DNA from: Xenococcus sp. PCC 7305
Lineage (GTDB): Bacteria; Cyanobacteriota; Cyanobacteriia; Cyanobacteriales; Xenococcaceae
Direction: 5' to 3'
Assembly: GCF_000332055.1 (NCBI RefSeq)
Contig: NZ_ALVZ01000218.1
Coordinates: 1-64,000, forward strand
Length of the DNA: 64,000 nt
Notes under the pieces: model-generated
Database searches by the model: none
Seen by the model: only the letters and a program-made list of their open reading frames with translations
What the model was told of the DNA's origin: nothing
Shown here: positions 56,565-64,000 of the stretch, one piece after another
How the letters are laid out: every line of letters starts with the position of its first letter
Position numbering within the stretch: position 1 is the first letter of the stretch
Position numbers and translations under genes: made by a program

Positions 56565-56969
56565 TTCCCACTAATAACAGATTAAAGTTGCTTCGTTATC
56601 ATTTATAAGCTATGAGCGACAATTCTTTCGTTTCCTTAACCTGTCACCAATAAAATCACAATCATCGAAACATATTAGTCCTACTATGACCTAACTACTG
56701 TTTAATCAGGCAAAACCCTACTCAATTATTCCTGAGCAGTAGTATCGAAATATACTGGCCTGAAAATTTCCTGAGAAAATCCTGAGAAATATACAGTTTA
56801 CTACATTGATTAACATTGTTATACTTAAATCGAACTGGCAGTTTGAAAAAAAACTCAAAATTTGATAACCCAAAAAAAACTGGGGATTGGTTGCAAATAT
56901 AAAGTAATATCGATAAGAATCAATCAGAAAATCTGAAAATAAAAATAGTAGTTAAATGATTAGGATTGA
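56565..56969. promoter_or_regulatory. 405-bp divergent upstream region (GT39 / GNAT)
   Basis: AT-rich; no ORF with a ribosome site and no RNA gene seen. A short CCC-A8-CTGGGG hairpin-like stretch lies near 56871-56886. Promoters of both genes must be here. Confidence 0.45.
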
Positions 56970-57506
56970 ATGCTTACCTTAAACCTTTTTTGGAGAAAGT
57001 TGTTTAGTACTTCGGAATCGCTAGCCACCTCAGAAACTGAGGAGTTTCCTGGTGAAATATTTAGTACGGGTAGGGAATCAATTACTCAGTCCCAAATCAT
57101 GTTTAGCACAGAACGAGATATTGATATCTATGAGCTTGAGGAGTTATGCGATCGCGTTGGTTGGGCGCGTCGTCCTCTAAGAAAAGTTCGCAAGGCCATA
57201 CAGAATAGTTTCCTTGTCGTTTCAATGTGGGAAATCAAAGGAAAAAGACGACGTCTAATTGGTTTTGCTAGAGCCACTTCCGATTGTGCATTTAATGCCA
57301 CTATTTGGGATGTGGTAGTCGATCCTGGGTTCCAAAATCAAGGTTTGGGAAAGGCAATGATGAAATATACCATCAAAAAATTGCGAACGGCCGACATAAG
57401 CAATATTACTCTGTTTGCCGATCCTCAAGTAGTCAACTTCTATCGGAGACTAGGCTTTTTAGTAGATCCAGAAGGCATTAAAGGAATGTTTTGGTATCCC
57501 AATTAG
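56970..57506 (+). CDS. GNAT N-acetyltransferase (Ycf52/NSI-like)
   Basis: 178 residues. After a ~45-residue variable N-terminus come [51 protein letters not shown] and the acetyl-CoA loop [12 protein letters not shown], then [16 protein letters not shown]. This matches the cyanobacterial and plastid Ycf52 group, relatives of the chloroplast NSI/GNAT enzymes that acetylate lysines or protein N-termini, including photosynthetic proteins. ATG start. Confidence 0.9.
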   Translation: MLTLNLFWRKLFSTSESLATSETEEFPGEIFSTGRESITQSQIMFSTERDIDIYELEELCDRVGWARRPLRKVRKAIQNSFLVVSMWEIKGKRRRLIGFARATSDCAFNATIWDVVVDPGFQNQGLGKAMMKYTIKKLRTADISNITLFADPQVVNFYRRLGFLVDPEGIKGMFWYPN

Positions 57507-57729
57507 AATCACTAATTACGAAGTTTAGATTTAACATCTCAAGGATTAGCACTTAAATGAACGTATACTTGATGTGCTTCGCAAAGAATTAGGTTGTTTT
57601 TTATTGATTTAGATCACTACGTTCCTGAAAATATTCGGCGAAAATAAATAGTGAAGTCTGCATCATCTGCTTGACTTTAAATAATAAAAGTATTTCTGGT
57701 GGTCAAAATTAGGCCCCCTATCTCAAAAA

Positions 57730-58191
57730 ATGAATAATCTGATAAAAAGCCGCTGGAATCCCTTTCTTCCGACGGCGAAAGATTTGGCAAGAACGGAAGA
57801 ACTTGCCAGCAAAAATGTAGTGACGGCAGGAGCACTCAGCTTTGTTTTTTTTCCTGCTGGACTCATTTACTTGAATAGAGGGATAAATGGTCTCAAAATA
57901 TTAGGTTATATTTGTGCTGTGTCTTTTCTATTAGGTTTCATCGTAAAAACAAAAGAAAAATCCCATGATTTAGTTGCTTATATTGGTTTGGGACTCTTTA
58001 CTACTGAACAGATTATTACTGTCAAAAGAGCTCAGAATAGACTACAAGGGAAATCGACATGGACTGCTGACACATTTAAGACAAATGACAAATACGAACA
58101 GCTAAAAGAGCTAAAACGTAAACACGAAAACAATGAAATTTCTACAGAAGAGTTTCAAATAGAAAAACAAAAACTTCTTGATTCTATCTGA
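57730..58191 (+). CDS. Membrane protein with C-terminal SHOCT-like segment
   Basis: 153 residues: polar N-terminus, two to three hydrophobic spans (VVTAGALSFVFFPAGLIYL, ILGYICAVSFLLGFIV, LVAYIGLGLF) and a cytosolic tail YEQLKELKRKHENNEISTEEFQIEKQKLLDSI, the SHOCT pattern (short C-terminal helical hairpin). The next gene, on the same strand, also ends in a SHOCT-like hairpin, so the two products may interact. Function unknown. ATG start. Confidence 0.75.
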   Translation: MNNLIKSRWNPFLPTAKDLARTEELASKNVVTAGALSFVFFPAGLIYLNRGINGLKILGYICAVSFLLGFIVKTKEKSHDLVAYIGLGLFTTEQIITVKRAQNRLQGKSTWTADTFKTNDKYEQLKELKRKHENNEISTEEFQIEKQKLLDSI

Positions 58192-58240
58192 ATTTAGGCA
58201 TGAGTCAGTAATAAATTTTTATATATCGGGGAAAATAGCA

Positions 58241-58828
58241 ATGTCAAAATTTTTTAGTAATATTGGGAATATTAGTCGTGCAATTGGAGAGGGCTTTTCC
58301 GAAGCCGCAACTACGGGTTTAGCAACATCTCAAAGGCAAGACGAGATGTCAAAACTAGAAGTTCAAAAAAGAGAAGTCGAACTCAAACTTGAAAAAAACT
58401 ATACTTTGATAGGTCAGCAAGTTGCAGATACATTGCGTAGAGCAGAAACTGTTGATCAAAATTTGCTTCAATCTCTATTCAGTCCGATCGCCAAACTAGA
58501 TCGAGAAAAAGAGGAAATTCTGGCAAAAATTAAGGAAATAAAAGCTAAACAAGCCGATCAATTAAAAGCACAAGCTTTAATTCGGGTGAAAAAAGAAGTC
58601 GAAAATGAAATTGCCAAACTAAAAGAACTTAGGGATCTAGATGTTATAGATCAAACTGAATTTGAAGTTACGCAAGCAAAGTTAAATAAGCCTGTGGTTA
58701 ATTTCGAGAGGCTTTATAATTTGAAAATTGCTTTTGAGCGAAATTTAATTACTCAAGAAGAGTATATCGAGAGAAAGGAAGTACTCGATGGATCAGAAAA
58801 AACTGACAAAAAAATTGGTTTTGACTAG
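58241..58828 (+). CDS. Soluble coiled-coil protein with SHOCT-like tail
   Basis: 195 residues from the ATG at 58241 (GGGGAAAAT ribosome site; the frame is open back to 58178 but that start overlaps the previous gene). N-terminal FFSNIGNISRAIGEGFSEAATTG could lie on a membrane as an amphipathic helix. The middle (about 30-130) is a long coiled coil rich in K/E/Q. Two short helical hairpins follow: ELRDLDVIDQTEFEVTQAKL and KIAFERNLITQEEYIERKEVL, both SHOCT-like. Its stop codon lies in a dispersed 38-bp repeat. Probable partner of the preceding membrane protein. Confidence 0.72.
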   Translation: MSKFFSNIGNISRAIGEGFSEAATTGLATSQRQDEMSKLEVQKREVELKLEKNYTLIGQQVADTLRRAETVDQNLLQSLFSPIAKLDREKEEILAKIKEIKAKQADQLKAQALIRVKKEVENEIAKLKELRDLDVIDQTEFEVTQAKLNKPVVNFERLYNLKIAFERNLITQEEYIERKEVLDGSEKTDKKIGFD

Positions 58829-58859
58829 TGCCGCTTCGCGGAAGTAATAAGTAATAAGT
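58823..58859 (+). repeat. Dispersed 38-bp repeat, direct copy
   Basis: Begins GACTAGTGCCGC, contains CCGC-TTC-GCGG (58831-58841) and TAATAAG heptamers, and matches the complement of 53929-53966. It supplies the last codon and stop of the coiled-coil gene. Confidence 0.8.
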
Positions 58860-59012
58860 AATCATCCAAAATGATTTTAATATTTTTTATGAGTTGGTTG
58901 CATATCTTGAAGTAGTATATGCGATTGTCATGCGGTATAATCCCATTATTGTAAAGCCTTGTCGAAGCAGGCTTATTCTGACCTGTCCATCTGGGTAAAT
59001 TTGAAAATTTCT

Positions 59013-60950
59013 ATGATTAGGAAAACTATTAGGATTCTAGTATTTCTGATCTCTGTAGTAATGCTGGCCTTAAGCCTAAACCTAATCTGGGAATTCCCCT
59101 TAGCAGCCCAAGCTATACCAGATTTGAACTGGTCTAAAGACGATATCAGACCGGAGTCCTATATTCCTGTCTTTAACATTGGAAACTTGGAAATTTCTCC
59201 AGTGTTTCTTGATGGGACAATGATCGGAACTATTGAATCATTCATCCAATTAGGAACAAATAAAGAGGATGGTCAAGCTAATAACTATAGTTCGGCAGTT
59301 CGCTCCCACATAATTCACAGTAAGCTGCAAAAAATCCTCGACAATATGAACCGCTACTCTCGTGAGGTTCTTCCTCAGCGTGGGATTTCTGGGCTAGAAG
59401 AACAAGCAAGAGAACTGAAAAAACAGCTGATAACTGATGTCTCTGAACAAAAAGGGGCTGCGGTTGTTTTGATAGCGTTTCCTAAAAATGAGGTGCCAGA
59501 AATAATTTACACAGTTACCCAAGCAACAGTTGCTAGACCTCGATTTGGAGGTTCACAATCATTAAAAATTGCAGAAAGAGCAGCCAAGGTGGCTTACAAT
59601 TCCTTGATTCAAGCTTGGAAAGAACGCCAGCCTCCCCATCTACGATCTCAAGCGAAAAAAGCACTGCATCTCTTTCTTGCCCTGACTGTTACCAGCCTTA
59701 CTGTTGCATGGATACAGAAACTTCTAGTCTCCAAAAAAAGAAAGCTTAGTAATAGCTTACATAAAAATAATACTATTCAAACCAAAAATAATTCGATTTC
59801 TGATTCATCGCCAGTTGTCACCAAATCAGGAGGGATTGCTCAACCGCTCCAGGATATACTCTTAGAGCGAAATCTCTTTCTGAGGCAACGCTACAGTCTC
59901 AATGCTTTTTATAGAACTATATTATTTTGGCTACAATGGCTGATTTGGATGGTTGGAATTGGCTATCTAAGTAGCTTATTTTACCTTACTCGCCCCTTGA
60001 GTAATTGGATAATTGGCGTGACCATTCGCGGAGCTTGGAGTACAGCGACAATTAATCACTGGCCTCCGGTCGATTGGGTTCTCACTTTCGGACAGAAAGC
60101 TAATCTTGGAACACCATTATTTGTATTAGTGCTCTTGATGGTGACTCGTTTGATGCTCAAAGGAGGAGATGCCCTTAGTGACTTTCTCACTCGGTATTGG
60201 ATGAGCCAAAAGCGATCGCCGCATCGTCAAACTTTGCGTTCTCCTACCATAGTCCCAATCATCAAAAGCTCTCTGAGAGTTTTAGTTTTCCTATTGTTGG
60301 GGTTGGCAATTTTCCATCGCTTGCATCAATCAGGGGCAATTACTCAAGCGTTAGCAGTGGTCCTCGGATTTACTAGTTTTGCTCTATCCTTAGCTTCTCA
60401 GAACTTGCTCAAAGATTTACTCTCTGGTTTGTTTATTTTATGGGAGGACCAATATGCGGTGGGCGATGTAATCCTGGTTGGTGACCAAGGGGGTTTGGTG
60501 GAGAAGATCACCTTGCGGATTACTCAATTGCGGAATCTTGATGGGGAGTTAATCACCATTCCCAATGGGTCAATAGAAATGGTACGAAATCTCTCTAGTG
60601 ATTGGTCAAGGGTCAATTATGCGATTGAGATCGGCTATGATGCCGATGTGGATCGGGCTTTGGAAGTAATTGAAGCAGTTGCCCAGCAATTATATGGCGA
60701 TTCTCAATGGCAGGAGAAAATTTTAGAAGCGCCCGAAATCTTGGGTATTGATAATATTTCCCATACGGGAGTTTTGATTCGATTAATTATCAAAACAAAA
60801 CCCCTAGAACAATGGTCGGTGGCAAGAGAATTTCGTCGCCGTCTGAAGAAAGCCTTGGACGAACAGGGTATAAAGGTGGGAATTCCGCAACAATTGATGT
60901 ATTTTAGCGATAATTTTGCTAAATCAAAGATTTATCGAGAAAATAACTGA
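59013..60950 (+). CDS. MscS-family mechanosensitive channel
   Basis: 645 residues from the ATG at 59013, which starts a signal peptide (RILVFLISVVMLALSLNLIWEFPLAAQA); an in-frame TTG lies at 58959. A ~200-residue periplasmic domain comes first, then transmembrane helices. The MscS core follows: pore-helix ALSLASQNLLKDLLSGLFILWEDQYAVGDVI, the beta domain ITLRITQLRNLDGELITIPNGSI and the C-terminal VGIPQQLMYF. It releases solutes on hypo-osmotic shock. First of a same-strand run with the Popeye-like, DUF481 and DUF389 genes. Confidence 0.93.
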   Translation: MIRKTIRILVFLISVVMLALSLNLIWEFPLAAQAIPDLNWSKDDIRPESYIPVFNIGNLEISPVFLDGTMIGTIESFIQLGTNKEDGQANNYSSAVRSHIIHSKLQKILDNMNRYSREVLPQRGISGLEEQARELKKQLITDVSEQKGAAVVLIAFPKNEVPEIIYTVTQATVARPRFGGSQSLKIAERAAKVAYNSLIQAWKERQPPHLRSQAKKALHLFLALTVTSLTVAWIQKLLVSKKRKLSNSLHKNNTIQTKNNSISDSSPVVTKSGGIAQPLQDILLERNLFLRQRYSLNAFYRTILFWLQWLIWMVGIGYLSSLFYLTRPLSNWIIGVTIRGAWSTATINHWPPVDWVLTFGQKANLGTPLFVLVLLMVTRLMLKGGDALSDFLTRYWMSQKRSPHRQTLRSPTIVPIIKSSLRVLVFLLLGLAIFHRLHQSGAITQALAVVLGFTSFALSLASQNLLKDLLSGLFILWEDQYAVGDVILVGDQGGLVEKITLRITQLRNLDGELITIPNGSIEMVRNLSSDWSRVNYAIEIGYDADVDRALEVIEAVAQQLYGDSQWQEKILEAPEILGIDNISHTGVLIRLIIKTKPLEQWSVAREFRRRLKKALDEQGIKVGIPQQLMYFSDNFAKSKIYRENN

Positions 60951-61027
60951 TTATTACTTTTGACCCATCGGAGCAATTTGCGATCGCGCCAAGTAAAAAA
61001 ATATTCTCTATTACCTAATTAAGTTCA

Positions 61028-61801
61028 ATGACTAAAAAAAAATTTGGGATTTTTGGCGGTTTAATTATTTTCAGTTTGGCGATCGCGATCGCTCTATCGC
61101 AACTGCCACCAAACTGGTTTAAGCCAGATTATTTGGTCAATCTATCCAGTATTCTTACTCTAATCTCTTTTTCTGTACGGAGCATACTTACCTTAAGAAT
61201 CCTCGCGATCGGTGCTCAGTTGACTTTTATTCCCTACTGCTTCTTCCAACCTACTCCTCTCTGGACACCCATTGCCTGGAACCTTCTGTTTATGGGGGTG
61301 AATATCTTTAACGTTATCAAGCTGCTACTGGAAAAACGTCCAGTTATTTTGAGCTCTGATGAAGAGAAATTATACAATTTAGCATTCCAGACCCTAAGTC
61401 CTCGCGAATTTCTGGCTCTACTGACAGTTGGTGAGTGGCGAGATGGCGAGCCAGGAGAACAAATCATTATCCCAGGCCAGCAAAGTTCTAATGTTTCAAT
61501 TTTATGTCGTGGGGAGGCAATAGCATTTTTGGAAAATCAAGAGCTGATAAAAATTCCTGAAGGTAAGCTTCTTGGTCCTACAAGTATTTTGGTAGGAGAA
61601 CCCACAAATATTGAAATTAAACTCAGCACTCCTTCACGCTACATACGCTGGTCAGTTGTCCAACTGCGACAGTTTACTGACAAACGACCCGCGATAAGGG
61701 AAAAGCTACAATCAATCGTCAGTCGTGACTTGGCGAATTCTGTAAGGACGCTGCAAGAATTGAAACTGAAGGAATGGAACAGGTCTGATGATGCGCCATA
61801 A
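61028..61801 (+). CDS. Popeye-domain-like membrane protein
   Basis: 257 residues: three N-terminal spans (FGIFGGLIIFSLAIAIAL, LTLISFSVRSILTLRILAIGAQLTFIPYC, WNLLFMGVNIFNVIKLLL), then a cyclic-nucleotide-binding-like fold. YNLAFQTLSPREFLALL, ISILCRGEAIAFLE-like VSILCRGEA, RYIRWSVVQLRQF and LQSIVSRDLANSV line up with animal POPDC proteins. The cAMP-contacting DSPEW motif of POPDC is replaced by GPTSIL, so ligand binding is uncertain. The stop overlaps the next start by 14 bp, indicating coupled translation. Confidence 0.78.
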   Translation: MTKKKFGIFGGLIIFSLAIAIALSQLPPNWFKPDYLVNLSSILTLISFSVRSILTLRILAIGAQLTFIPYCFFQPTPLWTPIAWNLLFMGVNIFNVIKLLLEKRPVILSSDEEKLYNLAFQTLSPREFLALLTVGEWRDGEPGEQIIIPGQQSSNVSILCRGEAIAFLENQELIKIPEGKLLGPTSILVGEPTNIEIKLSTPSRYIRWSVVQLRQFTDKRPAIREKLQSIVSRDLANSVRTLQELKLKEWNRSDDAP

Positions 61802-63116
61802 CAATTTTTTATTTAAATTAATGGTTCTATTGCTATTTAGAGCGAAAATTATTTGGATATTTTTTCTCATTCAATTGCTGTTGTTAAGCTGGGATAGTTT
61901 GGCGATCGCCAGTTCAGACTCCAATCAAAGCAGCCATGTTCAACTTATTTCTTCATCCCAAAAGCAAGATTCCGCAGCAAAATCCCGACTTGACCAAAGT
62001 TTAGAATTGATTAACGAGATGGATGAATCTCAACATAAAATTAATCTGCTAAACAATCACGCTCTATCCTATGCTGAATTAGGCTATCTTGACATAGCCA
62101 ACAAAATTTTAGAACAATGTTTAGCGATCGCCAGAGGCTTTGAGGATCTGGAGTTAAAAGTAACTAGCTTAACTAATATTGCCAAGTCTTACGACCAAAT
62201 AGATCAAAAATCCCAAGCATTTGAGATTCTCAACGATGTTGTCGAGCTGGCAACTACTGTTATTGATAAATCTCTCCAAGGACAGTTGTTGTTCGAGATT
62301 TCCCTCAAATATGACGAAATTGGACAAGAAGAACTAGCCCAAACTCTCTTGACCCAAAGTCAGACTGTCATTGCCGCAAGCAATCAACCCCCAACAGAGT
62401 TCCCGTTTTCCGCAACTCCTCCTACTTTCAGCTTAGGAGTTGTCGGGAATTTGCATAGTTTTCGAGATACGGCTGCTTTGCTGGGGTTTAATTTTGATTA
62501 TTCTCAACAATGGACAGAAAATGATTTGTTTGTTGATAGTAGCTTGAGTCTTGATTATGATAGCAGCCGTAGCGTCAATCAACTGCGTCCCATCACCTAT
62601 GTTGTGAGTGTTTACCGTCGTCATTTGAACGCAAAATGGAATTTTTTTACCGAATTTTTTAACAGTACTAACCAAGACTTATATTCCTCAAAAAATGATG
62701 ATGAGGATTTGACTATTATTACTGGAGTTTATGCTGGTGGGGGACTAAATTTGTGGCGGGGAGATTCTCCGAGTAATTTTCTAGATTTTCAACTAGGCTT
62801 TGGTCCTCGTTATGAGTTTGATTACATCGATTTTAAACGCAGGCGTAATCAAGTAGATCCCACTCTTATTTTTGGTTTTTTGGGGAGAAATGTGCCTCTA
62901 GGCAAGGTCAAGCTAAATCAAACTTTTGCCATTCTCCCCTCTCTAAGTAGTTTAGAAAATTTCTTCATTGTTTCTGATAGTGATCTTTCTATTCCTTTAA
63001 GTGCAAAATGGTCATTTAGTAATCGTTTATTTATGCGCTATCGTAATGAGAAAATCTTTGATAACAACCCTAATCTGGAGTTTGTATTTTCCACAGGAGT
63101 AGATTATCAGTTTTAA
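61788..63116 (+). CDS. TPR plus DUF481-type outer-membrane barrel protein
   Basis: 442 residues: a long N-terminal hydrophobic signal (to LAIASS), helical repeats with TPR character (KINLLNNHALSYAELGYLDIANKILEQCLAIA; LTNIAKSYDQIDQKSQAFEIL), then a ~230-residue beta-rich domain with alternating aromatic strands ending FVFSTGVDYQF, C-terminal Phe as in outer-membrane proteins. The barrel part fits DUF481 (YdiY-like, salt-induced outer-membrane protein). The ATG overlaps the Popeye-like gene. It may connect envelope stress sensing with the MscS channel upstream; inference only. Confidence 0.8.
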   Translation: MMRHNNFLFKLMVLLLFRAKIIWIFFLIQLLLLSWDSLAIASSDSNQSSHVQLISSSQKQDSAAKSRLDQSLELINEMDESQHKINLLNNHALSYAELGYLDIANKILEQCLAIARGFEDLELKVTSLTNIAKSYDQIDQKSQAFEILNDVVELATTVIDKSLQGQLLFEISLKYDEIGQEELAQTLLTQSQTVIAASNQPPTEFPFSATPPTFSLGVVGNLHSFRDTAALLGFNFDYSQQWTENDLFVDSSLSLDYDSSRSVNQLRPITYVVSVYRRHLNAKWNFFTEFFNSTNQDLYSSKNDDEDLTIITGVYAGGGLNLWRGDSPSNFLDFQLGFGPRYEFDYIDFKRRRNQVDPTLIFGFLGRNVPLGKVKLNQTFAILPSLSSLENFFIVSDSDLSIPLSAKWSFSNRLFMRYRNEKIFDNNPNLEFVFSTGVDYQF

Positions 63117-63136
63117 AAATATCTATTAAACTTTTA

Positions 63137-64000
63137 ATGAATCAAATTAGACAAGTATTTAAATTATTGTTTCGCATTCCACCATTTCGTCAACTTTTTG
63201 TTCTATGGAAAGCAATTACAGCTAGTTGGCGCATTCATCTGGAACAACCTGTTCCGATAGAGGAATTAGCCAAATCTCGCGAGGCCGCTTCTATTCCTTC
63301 TTTTGGGTTCTTTTTTTTGTTGATCAGCGCGACAGTTATCGCTACTTTGGGACTCTATGCCAATAGTACGGCAGTGATTATTGGCGCAATGATTGTAGCA
63401 CCTTTAATGAACCCTATTTTGAGTATGTCCTTTGGTATCGTTACTGCTAATTGGCGATTGTATAAGCGATCGCTTGCAACTGTAGCTCTTGGGTCTTTTG
63501 TCGCTATCTTCACCGCTTGCCTAATAAGCGTTGTCCTGCCAGTTGAGGTGGTTCGCTCAGAGATTATGGCCCGAACTGCTCCTAATTTAATTGACCTAGG
63601 TATTGCGATCGCGGCTGGGGCTGCTGGTTCATTTTCTTTAACTCGCAAAAGCATCGCAAGTTCGATCGCTGGTGTTGCCATTGCAGTGGCTCTAGTCCCT
63701 CCTTTATGTGTAGTGGGGATCGGGTTGGGAATCGGCGAAGGAATTATTACAGAGATTGGACAAACTACATTCACTGATATTAATGTATCAGAAGGAGCTT
63801 TTTTATTATTCTTGGCTAACTTAGCTGGAATTACCTTTACCGCCTGTGTTGTGTTTCTTTCTCAAGCCTATGGCAGTATTGCCAAGGCATTTCAAGCGCT
63901 GCTGATTTGGTTATTGATTATTGTTATCTTGATTTTTCCTTTGAATAATTCACTAAGGGAATTTTTTCTTTCTAACCAAATCAACCAAGAAATTAATAAA
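63137..64000 (+). CDS. DUF389 family membrane protein (partial, runs off the window)
   Basis: 288 codons visible without a stop. Basic N-tail with FRIPPFRQLFVLWKAITASWRIHLEQ, then DUF389 motifs: SATVIATLGLYANSTAVIIGAMIVAPLMNPILSMSFG, TAPNLIDLGIAIAAGAAGSFSLTRKSIASSIAGVAIAVALVPPLCVVGIG. About seven spans so far. The family has no established role (proposed TIGR00341-type transporters). It begins 20 bp after the DUF481 gene, so it continues the operon. The C-terminus is missing only because the window ends. Confidence 0.88.
   Translation, partial: MNQIRQVFKLLFRIPPFRQLFVLWKAITASWRIHLEQPVPIEELAKSREAASIPSFGFFFLLISATVIATLGLYANSTAVIIGAMIVAPLMNPILSMSFGIVTANWRLYKRSLATVALGSFVAIFTACLISVVLPVEVVRSEIMARTAPNLIDLGIAIAAGAAGSFSLTRKSIASSIAGVAIAVALVPPLCVVGIGLGIGEGIITEIGQTTFTDINVSEGAFLLFLANLAGITFTACVVFLSQAYGSIAKAFQALLIWLLIIVILIFPLNNSLREFFLSNQINQEINK

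Noticed and set aside
63355-63774. 139-codon minus-strand frame opposite the DUF389 gene
   Set aside because: Shadow of a well-supported plus-strand membrane protein gene; its composition follows the antisense of hydrophobic codons.

Overview
The window is chromosomal DNA from a cyanobacterium. It carries petB and petD (cytochrome b6 and subunit IV), the C-terminal half of a split-intein DnaE, an apocarotenoid oxygenase, the cyanobacterial families DUF4079 and DUF1825, many HIP1 octamers (GCGATCGC), and intergenic heptanucleotide repeats of the kind common in cyanobacteria. Base composition is AT-rich. I cannot fix the genus; a unicellular or colonial (for example pleurocapsalean) type is only a guess.

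Layout. 1-3720: two overlapping minus-strand genes, a CHAT protease-like/ATPase protein and a membrane-anchored ATPase whose 3' end is replaced by a small MITE-like element. 3936-9298: ubiX, leuS, DUF4079, DUF1825 and two small proteins. 9531-20497: a seven-blade SBBP propeller protein, ispD, a GT9 transferase, CbbY phosphatase, PHP phosphoesterase, AEC transporter, a secreted vWA protein with an Asp-rich neighbour, cobM-lgt and serS. 20738-28044: FGE-like protein, GH63-type glycosidase, Uma2 nuclease, C-terminal protease, petBD. 28309-40361: a DUF2283/DUF4258-type pair, small membrane proteins, a sugar-binding lipoprotein, amt, a DUF4212/SSS symporter pair, dnaE-C, aroQ and the carotenoid oxygenase.

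40463-47269 is the accessory region. It holds a small gene behind three TGTCTC palindromes, an IS1634-family element (frameshifted transposase, 12-bp flanking direct repeats), a STAND (NACHT-like) NTPase preceded by a SERAC1/SesB-like alpha/beta hydrolase, scrambled inverted repeats with a CxxCH micro-ORF, and an IS1-family element with an exact 8-bp target duplication. The hydrolase-NTPase pair looks like a two-gene prokaryotic NLR-type conflict system and is one of the two most interesting loci.

47502-64000: SDR oxidoreductase, lipoprotein, M23 peptidase, then a 1065-residue protein with the full architecture of plant methionine S-methyltransferase, followed 19 bp later by a sulfotransferase-like gene (the second highlight). 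After these come a GT39-like membrane glycosyltransferase with TPRs, a Ycf52-like GNAT, two SHOCT-tailed proteins, and a same-strand run of MscS channel, Popeye-like domain protein, TPR/DUF481 beta-barrel and DUF389 protein (cut by the window end).

Heptanucleotide arrays (CTGCCYT, TTCCCTA, TTTTGAC, GTATTAG, AAACCTA, TAATAAG) occur in many gaps, often capped by a tiny GC-rich hairpin. In a few places they run into genes and supply codons. I saw no tRNA, rRNA or CRISPR array. No searches were run; family assignments rest on recognition of motifs and architecture.
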